This document shows, piece by piece, positions 1-6,482 of a DNA stretch of 6,920 bases (position 1 is the stretch's first letter; each line of letters starts with the position of its first letter). Position numbers and translations under genes: made by a program. The notes beneath the pieces are model-generated. The model worked only from the letters and a program-made list of their open reading frames with translations. It did not search any database and had not been told where the DNA came from. This DNA is from Vulcanimicrobiota bacterium. GTDB taxonomy: Bacteria > Vulcanimicrobiota > Vulcanimicrobiia > Vulcanimicrobiales > Vulcanimicrobiaceae. The DNA lies in contig JABEUW010000217.1 of NCBI GenBank assembly GCA_013043945.1, forward strand, positions 1 through 6,920, in the 5' to 3' direction.

Positions 1-9
1 AAGGGAAGG
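1..9 (+). promoter_or_regulatory. Ribosome binding site of the GAF-GGDEF-STAND gene
   Basis: The purine-rich stretch AAGGGAAGG lies 7 nt before the ATG at 17 and resembles a Shine-Dalgarno site. It matters because the reading frame is still open back to the window edge, so an upstream start outside the window cannot be excluded. The site is the main reason for choosing ATG 17. Confidence 0.5.
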
Positions 10-16
10 CTCCTCT

Positions 17-3000
17 ATGGACGGGCCTTCGCAGCCCGAACGTGTTCAGCAGCGACAACGGCGAGACCGCGATCTCGTCAAAGGCGCGGCCCTCCTGCTT
101 TCTACCGACCGACCGCTTCCCCACCTCTACGACGAATTCGTATCGCTGCTCGCACAGTTCGTCGACGCTTCGATCGTTCTCATTCTCGCGCCGGAGCGAG
201 AGAGTTTACAGTGCGTCTACGCCTATCTCGATGGCGTCGGCGGCGTACCCGATAACCCGGGGGTCCCACACGAAAGCACGAGTGCGCGAGTTTATCGCGA
301 AGCCGACGCGCGGCTCTACGCGCGGGCTCACGAGTGGAATGCGACCAACTACCTTCGACTCGGCGAACGCATCCGAGAGCCCGAGTCTGCGATATTCGTT
401 CCAATTCTCTTCGGAGGACGGAGTATCGGCGTGCTCTCCGTGCAGTCGACGCAGAGCGCCGCCTACGACGGCGACGATCTCGCATTGTTGGAGACCTGTG
501 CGCTCTATCTCGGCGCGCGCATGCACAGCGATCTCGGGCGGCGCGATGCCGAGCGCTTCGAACGGCTCGCGCACGTCGACGAACTGACGGCGATTCCCAA
601 TCGACGGAATTTCGAGGAAACCTTCGAGCGCGAAGCGACGCGCGCTCGCCGCATCGGTCGACGCCTCGCATTGTTGATGATCGACGTCGATCTCTTTAAA
701 GAATTTAACGATCGGTACGGGCATATCGCCGGCGATGCATGTTTGCAACAGATTGCCGCCACCATCGCCCAGGCGCTCCGCAGGCCGACCGATCTCGCGG
801 CACGGTATGGCGGCGAAGAGTTTGTCGTTTTGCTTCCGGAGACCGAACTCTCCGGAGCGCTTGGGGTCGCCGAGTTGTTGCGCGCCTCGATCGCGGCGCT
901 CGGTATCCCGCACGGTGGTTCGACGTTAGGGATGGTCTCGGTCAGCATCGGCTGCGCGAGCGGGATGCCGCGTGGGAATACGGAGCGCCAACAACTCGTT
1001 GAGGCGGCCGATGCGGCGCTCTATCGCGCCAAACACGCAGGGCGCAATCGCGTCGCCGCCGAGCATCCCATCAACGTCGGCCCGTCGGTCGAACGTAAGA
1101 GCGCCTTCGATGGCGTACCGGTCTTTAGCGGTCGCTTCATCGAACGAACCGAGGATATTCGCCGCCTCACGGTGGCCATCGAACGCAGTGCGTTGGTCTC
1201 GTTGATCGGCACCGCGGGAATCGGGAAAACGCGCACCGCGATCGAGGCGATTCAGCGGCTCTTACACCGTTTCCCCGACGGCGCGTGGTTCGTCGATCTC
1301 GCGGGGTGTGCCGACGAACGAGATACCGAAGCCTCGATCGTGGAAGGGCTCGCACCGCTCGTGCGCCCGGGCTCGAGCATGCGCGAATGCGTTCGAGCCT
1401 TTCAACGTTCGCGCGGGTTGCTCTTGCTCGATGCGTGCGACCGCGCGCCGCGCGCCGTCGCCTCCTGTATCGATCTCCTCCTCGATGGCGCACCGGAAAT
1501 GCGCATCGTTGCCACGGCACGGACGGCATTGGGAGTACTCGGGGAGGCGCCCCTTCGCCTCGAACGGCTCGGGCAACACGCCAGCGAACAACTCTTCTCG
1601 TCGCGATTTGAAGAGACGGTACGCGAGCCGCTCGACGTCGCATTGCTGGAAGCGCAGCTTCCGTCGCTTCACGGGCACCCGCTGGCGATCGAACTGACCG
1701 CAAACTATCTCGGTGCGCTTCCCGCCGATCTCCGTTCGCGCGGAGGACGCGTCGGAGTAGAAGATGTTGCGAGCGTTCGAAACGCGGCGACGAACGCGCA
1801 TGTCGATCGAACCTTGGAGCGCGTATTTAAGCGCTGTTACATGGCTCTCGATGAGGATCGTCGGCGAGTATTGCGGCGCGTCTCGATGCTTGCCGGGGTA
1901 TGGAGCGCGACGGCGGCGCACGCGCTCTGTCGAAGCGAGGTACCCGATTGCGAGGCGACGATGGAAGCGCTCGACGAGCTCGTTCGCCGAGGGCTTCTGC
2001 GTAAACAAGCTTTTGGCGAGCGGACGCGTTACCGCGTCGTCGATGCATTGCGTGCTCCGGCACACGACGCTCTCGCACAGGCGGGTGAAGTAGCGATGGT
2101 GGCGATTCGCTACCGCGAGTATTACGAAGAACTCGCGGCTTCGATGACGGCGCGCTTTCGCCGCGAGCCATCGACACGGTTGATCTCGCTGCTCAACGAC
2201 GAATCTTCAAATATTCGCGTGGTGCTACAAATGCTGCTCGCGGAAGGTGAGTTCGAACGTGCGGCGCTCCTCCTCGACGGCCTCCGTGCCTGGACCTGGG
2301 AGCGCGGTGCGCTCCATCTGCAAACGCAGCTCGGGCGCCTCGAGGAGGCCGAGCCGCGTTTTATAGCGTGTGGAAAGCGTGCGGAGGCGGCGTTTTCGCT
2401 GGCGATGGCCGGGGTGATCGTACGGAACGACCCATCGCGCGCCTCGGCGTACGCACGAACCGCATACGACCTTTACGAGGAGCTGGGCGACCGAATTCGT
2501 ACGTCTTACGCGCTCAACGCCTTTCTTGCGAGTGATTATATCGCCACCGGTACGACGAGTTTGGAGTGGGAACGCGCGCTGAAAAACGCGATTGCCGTCG
2601 CGGAGGAGCACGGTGAGGCAACGCTCGTCGTCGACCTGATGCACAGGTTGGGCGTTCTCTACACGCAACAACGTGAGGTGAAATCGCTCGGAAAGGCGAT
2701 GGAATGCTTTACGTCATGCATCGACCGGCTCGAAGCGAACGGTGACCGCGAACGAGCCGCTCGACATTACGGCAGCAGCGCCGACGTGGCGTTCTATTCG
2801 GGTGACGTTGCCGATGCGATCGCCCGCGTCAGGCGGGCCATTGCCATCTACGAACAGAGCGACGAAGTGTGGTCTATCGCCATCCAGTACATGAACCTGA
2901 CCGTGTACGCGGCGTTCGCGCACGATTTCGTTACCGCGCGCGTGGCGTTGGCAAAGACATTCGATTACGCATCGCGCTTCGACGACGCGCTCGTGCAGAG

Positions 3001-3250
3001 CAGCGGATTCGATACCGCGATTCACCTCGCTGCTCTCTCCGGGAAGCACCGCGAGGCGGCGATCCTCACCGGATACGCCGATGCCTCGCGCGGCGAGCGC
3101 AGCGCTCGTCAAACGCGAGACCAGATCTTGCTCGATCGAACGCTCGCCGACGTACGCAAGACCGTCTCAACCGAGGAGTTCGATCGCCTCTACGAACGCG
3201 GGCTCTCGCTCTCTCCGGCCGAGGCCGACGCACTCGCTCGCTCGCTGTAG
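17..3250 (+). CDS. GAF-GGDEF diguanylate cyclase fused to a STAND (NB-ARC-like) ATPase with winged helix and helical repeats
   Basis: This is a predicted cytoplasmic signalling protein of 1077 aa with no membrane segment or signal peptide. Residues about 33-170 look like a GAF sensor domain (FVPILFGGRSIGVLSVQS at 127-144). Residues about 186-348 are a GGDEF domain: DELTAIPNRR (188-197), DVDLFKEFND (223-232), GH and GD (235-240), the active-site GGEEF (265-269) and a C-terminal ALYRAKHAGRNRV. RPTD (256-259), five residues before GGEEF, is the RxxD inhibitory site. An active cyclase making c-di-GMP from two GTP with product inhibition is therefore expected. Residues about 370-600 are a STAND ATPase: Walker A GTAGIGKT (398-405), Walker B LLLLDACD (468-475), ATART (499-503) and GHPLAIEL (553-560). 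A winged-helix-like segment (about 605-685) and TPR-like helices (about 695-1050) follow. The tail (EEFDRLYERGLSLSPAEADALA) matches the usual end of COG3903-type ATPases. No LuxR HTH is present. The trigger and targets are unknown; the domain calls are firm, the function is inferred. Confidence 0.93.
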   Translation: MDGPSQPERVQQRQRRDRDLVKGAALLLSTDRPLPHLYDEFVSLLAQFVDASIVLILAPERESLQCVYAYLDGVGGVPDNPGVPHESTSARVYREADARLYARAHEWNATNYLRLGERIREPESAIFVPILFGGRSIGVLSVQSTQSAAYDGDDLALLETCALYLGARMHSDLGRRDAERFERLAHVDELTAIPNRRNFEETFEREATRARRIGRRLALLMIDVDLFKEFNDRYGHIAGDACLQQIAATIAQALRRPTDLAARYGGEEFVVLLPETELSGALGVAELLRASIAALGIPHGGSTLGMVSVSIGCASGMPRGNTERQQLVEAADAALYRAKHAGRNRVAAEHPINVGPSVERKSAFDGVPVFSGRFIERTEDIRRLTVAIERSALVSLIGTAGIGKTRTAIEAIQRLLHRFPDGAWFVDLAGCADERDTEASIVEGLAPLVRPGSSMRECVRAFQRSRGLLLLDACDRAPRAVASCIDLLLDGAPEMRIVATARTALGVLGEAPLRLERLGQHASEQLFSSRFEETVREPLDVALLEAQLPSLHGHPLAIELTANYLGALPADLRSRGGRVGVEDVASVRNAATNAHVDRTLERVFKRCYMALDEDRRRVLRRVSMLAGVWSATAAHALCRSEVPDCEATMEALDELVRRGLLRKQAFGERTRYRVVDALRAPAHDALAQAGEVAMVAIRYREYYEELAASMTARFRREPSTRLISLLNDESSNIRVVLQMLLAEGEFERAALLLDGLRAWTWERGALHLQTQLGRLEEAEPRFIACGKRAEAAFSLAMAGVIVRNDPSRASAYARTAYDLYEELGDRIRTSYALNAFLASDYIATGTTSLEWERALKNAIAVAEEHGEATLVVDLMHRLGVLYTQQREVKSLGKAMECFTSCIDRLEANGDRERAARHYGSSADVAFYSGDVADAIARVRRAIAIYEQSDEVWSIAIQYMNLTVYAAFAHDFVTARVALAKTFDYASRFDDALVQSSGFDTAIHLAALSGKHREAAILTGYADASRGERSARQTRDQILLDRTLADVRKTVSTEEFDRLYERGLSLSPAEADALARSL

Positions 3251-3259
3251 GAGGGCGCG
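3251..3259. other. 9-bp convergent junction without room for a terminator
   Basis: The stop codon of the signalling gene (TAG, 3248-3250) and that of the carboxyltransferase gene (TAG on the minus strand, 3260-3262) are separated by 9 bp. No hairpin followed by a T-run is visible in this gap. Transcripts from the two genes probably overlap at their 3' ends or end by a factor-dependent mechanism. Confidence 0.6.
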
Positions 3260-4840
3260 CTACATGCGGAAGATGCCGAAACGCGTCGGCGCCTGCGGTG
3301 CGTGTGCGGCGGCTTCGAGGCCGAGTGCGATCACGCGGCGCGTGTCGAGCGGATCGATGATGCCGTCATCCCAGAGCCGCGCGCTCGAGTAATACGGGTT
3401 CCCTTCGCGTTCGTATTTCTCGAGAATCGGTGCTTCAAAGGCAGCCTTTTCCTCCGGCGACATCGCTCCCTTCACCGTTGAGAGAACCCCGGCGGCCTGC
3501 GGCCCGCCCATGACGCTGATGCGGGCATTGGGCCACATCCAGAGCTGTCGGGGCGAGTAGGCGCGGCCGCACATGCCGTAATTTCCGGCGCCGAAACTGC
3601 CGCCGATAACGACGGTGAATTTCGGAACCTCGGCGCAAGCGACCGCCGTTACGAGCTTCGCCCCGTCTTTCGCGATGCCGCCGTTTTCGTATTCGCGCCC
3701 TACCATGAAACCGGTGATATTCTGCAAAAAGAGCAGCGGGGTACCGCGTTGGGCGCAGAGCTCGATGAAGTGCGCCCCCTTGAGCGCGCTCTCGCTGAAG
3801 AGAATACCGTTGTTGGCGACGATGCCGATGGGGTGCCCCTCGATACGCGCGAACCCGCAGACGAGCGTGGTGCCGTAACGCGCCTTAAATTCGTGAAACT
3901 CCGAGGCATCGACGAGCCGAGCGATCACTTCGCGAACGTCGTAGCTCACGCGGCTATCGTCGGGGATAATGCCGTAGATCTCGCGAGGATCGTAGGCGGG
4001 CGGCACGGGCTCTGCGGTATCCCATTGGCGCGGATTTTCGCGGTGGAGGTTGCGCGCGATCTCGCGGACGATGGCGAGCGCCTGTTCGTCGTTCTCGGCG
4101 AAATGATCGGCGACGCCGGAGACGCGCGTGTGAACGTCGGCCCCGCCGAGATCCTCCGCGCTCACCTCTTCGCCGGTCGCCGCCTTCACTAACGGAGGCC
4201 CGCCGAGGAAGATCGTTCCGTTTCCCTTCACGATGACGGTTTCGTCGCTCATCGCCGGTACGTAGGCACCGCCTGCGGTGCAGGAGCCCATCACCGCGGC
4301 GATCTGCGGAATACGCTTGCCCGACATGCGAGCTTGGTTGTAGAAAATGCGCCCGAAATGCTCGCGGTCGGGAAAGACGTCGGCTTGGAGCGGTAAAAAT
4401 GCGCCGCCGGAATCGACGAGATAGATGCACGGAAGGTGGTTCTGCTCGGCGATCTCCTGCGCGCGCAGATGTTTTTTGACGGTGAGCGGATAGTACGTGC
4501 CGCCCTTAACGGTCGCGTCGTTAGCGACGATGACCGATTGCTGCCCTTCGACGAAACCGATGCCCGTAACGACGCCTGCGGAGGGCGCTTCGTCGTTATA
4601 CATTCCACCTGCAGCGAGCGCGCCGAGTTCGAGGAAATCGCTGCCGGGGTCGACGAGGCGCTCGATGCGTTCGCGAGCGGTGAGCTTTCCACGCTTGCGA
4701 TGTTTTGCGACGGCATCGGGGCCGCCGCCCGCTTGTACGCGTTGAAGGTGCTCCCTCAGCTCGGCGACGAGCCGCTCCATTCGAGCGGCGTTGCGGATAA
4801 AGCGATCGTCGGTGGTCTCGAGATGGGTCGGCAACTGCAT
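3260..4840 (-). CDS. liuB: Methylcrotonyl-CoA carboxylase, carboxyltransferase (beta) subunit
   Basis: This 526-aa protein is the biotin-dependent carboxyltransferase that moves CO2 from carboxybiotin to 3-methylcrotonyl-CoA, giving 3-methylglutaconyl-CoA in leucine/isovalerate degradation. It acts in the cytoplasm with a biotin-carboxylase/BCCP alpha subunit. Diagnostic segments, numbered from ATG 4840, are RGKLTARERIERLVDPG (50-66), LVDSGGAFLP (141-150), VFPDREHFGRIFYNQARMS (155-173), MGSCTAGGAYVPAMSDE (184-200), FLQNITGFMVG (371-381), IGGSFGAGNYGMCGRAY (412-428), and the FGIFRM end. SGGA, SCTAGGAY and GSFGAGNYG provide the oxyanion-hole and CoA/biotin-site glycines. The VFPDREHFGRIF and FG(I/V)FRM signatures favour MCC over propionyl-CoA carboxylase; geranyl-CoA carboxylase (AtuC) is the closest alternative. 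ATG 4840 was chosen because family members begin about 10 residues before the DDRFIRNAARM-type segment. In-frame ATGs at 4891 and 4924 would add 17 or 28 residues of unfamily-like sequence. Its Shine-Dalgarno is weak (AAAGAAG, 2 nt away). No alpha subunit lies nearby. Confidence 0.95.
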   Translation of the reverse strand: MQLPTHLETTDDRFIRNAARMERLVAELREHLQRVQAGGGPDAVAKHRKRGKLTARERIERLVDPGSDFLELGALAAGGMYNDEAPSAGVVTGIGFVEGQQSVIVANDATVKGGTYYPLTVKKHLRAQEIAEQNHLPCIYLVDSGGAFLPLQADVFPDREHFGRIFYNQARMSGKRIPQIAAVMGSCTAGGAYVPAMSDETVIVKGNGTIFLGGPPLVKAATGEEVSAEDLGGADVHTRVSGVADHFAENDEQALAIVREIARNLHRENPRQWDTAEPVPPAYDPREIYGIIPDDSRVSYDVREVIARLVDASEFHEFKARYGTTLVCGFARIEGHPIGIVANNGILFSESALKGAHFIELCAQRGTPLLFLQNITGFMVGREYENGGIAKDGAKLVTAVACAEVPKFTVVIGGSFGAGNYGMCGRAYSPRQLWMWPNARISVMGGPQAAGVLSTVKGAMSPEEKAAFEAPILEKYEREGNPYYSSARLWDDGIIDPLDTRRVIALGLEAAAHAPQAPTRFGIFRM

Positions 4841-4924
4841 GGCTTCTTTGATTCGCGCTCGATGGGCAAAAAGCCCCGGCGAGCTTTTCATCCCCCTCTC
4901 ATGCACTGCGGGGCTCGAAGCCAT
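4839..4924 (-). repeat. Nested inverted repeats in the carboxyltransferase leader
   Basis: The outer arms are ATGGCTTC (4839-4846) and GAAGCCAT (4917-4924), a perfect 8-bp inverted repeat. Inside them lie AGCCCCG (4872-4878) and CGGGGCT (4909-4915), a perfect 7-bp inverted repeat. A transcript starting upstream of 4924 on the minus strand could fold so that the outer stem covers the weak AAAGAAG site and part of the start codon at 4840. The repeats are seen directly; a regulatory role is inference, and the region would be coding if translation starts at 4924. Confidence 0.4.
4868..4915 (-). terminator. Possible attenuator-like hairpin with T-run upstream of the carboxyltransferase
   Basis: Read on the minus strand, AGCCCCG, a 30-nt loop and CGGGGCT are followed directly by a run of U (five T, complement of 4868-4872), the form of an intrinsic terminator with an unusually long loop. 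A competing stem AAAAGC/GCTTTT (arms 4883-4888 and 4869-4874) shares the same downstream arm. The two folds exclude each other, as in attenuators. The long loop and short stems make this weak; it could be chance in GC-rich DNA. Confidence 0.18.
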
Positions 4925-4950
4925 AGAGTGAGGGTAGGTATCACGAACGA

Positions 4951-4956
4951 GAGGAG
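4951..4956 (+). promoter_or_regulatory. Ribosome binding site fixing the DUF1800 start
   Basis: GAGGAG lies 7 nt before the ATG at 4964, an ideal Shine-Dalgarno arrangement. It decides the start: the same frame stays open upstream to 4436, but that part runs antisense through the carboxyltransferase gene and has no family similarity. Confidence 0.85.
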
Positions 4957-4963
4957 TAGGTCG

Positions 4964-6457
4964 ATGGGAAGCGCTCTGACGGTTTCACCGCACGCCGATA
5001 TTCCGGGGCTGGTGCGCCCCACCGGGCGACTCGACGAGCGCGACGCGCTTTCGCAGTATCGCGGCCCGTGGAACGCTCGCCTCGCCGCGCACCTGCTGCG
5101 CCGCGCCGGCTTTGGCGGCGACCCGACGGAGGTATCTCGCGTCGCCGCGCTGGGCATGGAACGGGCGGTCGATTCGCTGATGCAGATGCCGCCGATCGAG
5201 AGCGTGGTGCCCCCGAGCGATATCTTCGATGCCGTCGCGTACATCGAGGCGCGTGGCGGATTCCGCGCCCTTCGTAGCGAGGATGTCGCCGAAAAACGGG
5301 CGCTCTTTATGCGCGTTCGAATGGGCGAGCACCGCTCGATTCTCGCATTGCAGCAATGGTGGCTGCAGCGGATGCTAAATGCGGGTGCTCCACTCCAGGA
5401 GAAAATGGCGTTCTATTTCCACGGTCATTTTACGACCGCGTCGTTGCAAAAAAACGTTACCGCACCGATGACGCTCGCACAGAACCAACTCTTCCGTCGT
5501 TACGCGCTCGGAAATCTGCGCGACCTTACGAAAGCCGTCTCGCGCGATCCGGCGATGCTGCTCTATCTCGATAACGCTCGGAACAACAAGGCGCATCCGA
5601 ACGAAAATTACGCTCGAGAACTGATGGAGCTCTTCACCCTCGGCCTCGGGGCCTATACCGAAGAAGACGTTCGGCAGGCGGCGCGGGCCTGGACCGGCTA
5701 CGAAGTTTTCCCGCTGCGCGGTGTCGCACGGTATAACCCTCGCAAGCACGACGACGGCGTCAAGAGTTTCCTCGGACATACCGGAAACCTTAACGGCGAC
5801 GACATCGTCGATATTATTTTCGAACAGCCGCAATGCGCCCGATTCTTTGCGACGAGCTTACTGAACGCGTTTCTCTATAACGATCCCGAAGATGCGCTGA
5901 TAACGCAGACGGCATCGTTACTGCGCAAACACGATTACGAACTTCGCCCGACGATCGGGGCGTTGCTGCAGAGCAACGTCTTCTACTCCCCGCGCGCCTA
6001 TCGAGCGCTGGTGAAGAGCCCGGTGGAATTCGTCGTCGGCGCGCATAAGGCGGCGGGGCTCGCGAGCATCGATCCACGCTCGCGCGGTGCGTTGCGCCAG
6101 ATGGGGCAGATGCTCTTTTTCCCGCCCAACGTCGCCGGGTGGCCCGGTGGAGAGAATTGGCTCACCAGCGACATGGCGATCGCACGCGACAATTTTCTCG
6201 CCGGCCTCGTCACCGGCCGGGCGATCGAGCGTTCGTGGTTGGCGAATGCACCGACCGATGCGTCGCAGGCCGCTGCAGCGATGCTCGCGAGCATTCTGCA
6301 GGGCGATGCCTCGGCATCGGCGCGCAGCGATTTGGATCGCTACCTCGACGGTGCGGAGAGCTCCGCGCTCGGAACGCTCTCGAGCGAAAATTTCGACCAA
6401 CGCATGCGTGGCGGTGCCTATCTCACGATGGCGATGCCGGCATTTACGCTCGCGTGA
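4964..6457 (+). CDS. DUF1800 family protein
   Basis: This 497-aa protein belongs to the DUF1800 (PF08811) family, whose biochemical activity is not known. Family hallmarks, numbered from ATG 4964, are AAHLLRRAGFGG (41-52), LQEKMAFYFHGHFTT (144-158), the highly conserved RDPAMLLYLDNARNNKAHPN (194-213) running into ENYARELMELFTLGLGAYTE (214-233), ARAWTGY (240-246), FLGHTGNLNGDDIVDIIFEQP (269-289), LVKSPVEFVV (349-358) and FPPNVAGWPGGENWL (386-400). The length is usual for the family. No hydrophobic signal peptide is visible at the N-terminus (MGSALTVSPHADIPG), so the mature location is uncertain. The gene begins after a strong GAGGAG site and is followed after 25 bp by a DUF1501 gene on the same strand, the usual partner, so the two are probably co-transcribed and work together. 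The family assignment is firm; I assign no function. Confidence 0.95.
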   Translation: MGSALTVSPHADIPGLVRPTGRLDERDALSQYRGPWNARLAAHLLRRAGFGGDPTEVSRVAALGMERAVDSLMQMPPIESVVPPSDIFDAVAYIEARGGFRALRSEDVAEKRALFMRVRMGEHRSILALQQWWLQRMLNAGAPLQEKMAFYFHGHFTTASLQKNVTAPMTLAQNQLFRRYALGNLRDLTKAVSRDPAMLLYLDNARNNKAHPNENYARELMELFTLGLGAYTEEDVRQAARAWTGYEVFPLRGVARYNPRKHDDGVKSFLGHTGNLNGDDIVDIIFEQPQCARFFATSLLNAFLYNDPEDALITQTASLLRKHDYELRPTIGALLQSNVFYSPRAYRALVKSPVEFVVGAHKAAGLASIDPRSRGALRQMGQMLFFPPNVAGWPGGENWLTSDMAIARDNFLAGLVTGRAIERSWLANAPTDASQAAAAMLASILQGDASASARSDLDRYLDGAESSALGTLSSENFDQRMRGGAYLTMAMPAFTLA

Positions 6458-6463
6458 ACGATG

Positions 6464-6472
6464 AAGAAGGAA
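6464..6472 (+). promoter_or_regulatory. Ribosome binding site of the DUF1501 gene
   Basis: The purine run AAGAAGGAA contains AGGA (6468-6471), 11 nt before the ATG at 6483. This is slightly wide spacing but the only plausible site in the 25-bp gap after the DUF1800 stop. It supports translation from ATG 6483. Confidence 0.55.
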
Positions 6473-6482
6473 CGGTGACCCG

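Larger units (their letters stand above)
4841..4963. promoter_or_regulatory. Divergent intergenic region between the carboxyltransferase and DUF1800 genes
   Basis: This 123-bp spacer must carry the start signals for the DUF1800 gene. The carboxyltransferase promoter must lie here or reach into the DUF1800 5' end. I see no convincing -35/-10 pair on either strand. TAGAGT (4924-4929, + strand) is a partial -10 match without a good -35. The spacer holds the nested inverted repeats and the GAGGAG site described separately. Confidence 0.45.

Noticed and set aside
835..856. Perfect 8-bp inverted repeat TCCGGAGA/TCTCCGGA with a 6-nt loop
   Set aside because: It lies inside the GGDEF coding sequence (PETELSG region), has no T-run after it, and TCCGGA is itself palindromic, so chance is enough.
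206..913. Minus-strand open frame of 235 codons
   Set aside because: It is antisense to the GAF-GGDEF coding region, whose motifs are unmistakable; the antisense product resembles nothing.
1262..2065. Minus-strand open frame of 267 codons
   Set aside because: It lies wholly inside the STAND part of the signalling gene, has no recognisable motif, and is the kind of antisense frame expected in GC-rich DNA.
3232..3246. CTCG/CGCT micro-repeat at the end of the signalling gene
   Set aside because: It is a few repeated tetramers encoding ALARSL; it is too short to be a meaningful tandem repeat.
4436..4963. Open + strand frame extending the DUF1800 gene 176 codons upstream
   Set aside because: It runs antisense through the 5' part of the carboxyltransferase gene, has no DUF1800 similarity, and an ideal GAGGAG site with ATG 4964 marks the real start.
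6304..6319. Short hairpin CGATGCC-TC-GGCATCG
   Set aside because: The 2-nt loop is too small for a stable hairpin with all pairs, it sits in DUF1800 coding sequence, and no T-run follows.
6461..6478. Five-codon frame MKKER between DUF1800 and DUF1501
   Set aside because: It has no ribosome site of its own. Its AAGAAGGAA is better explained as the Shine-Dalgarno of the DUF1501 gene.
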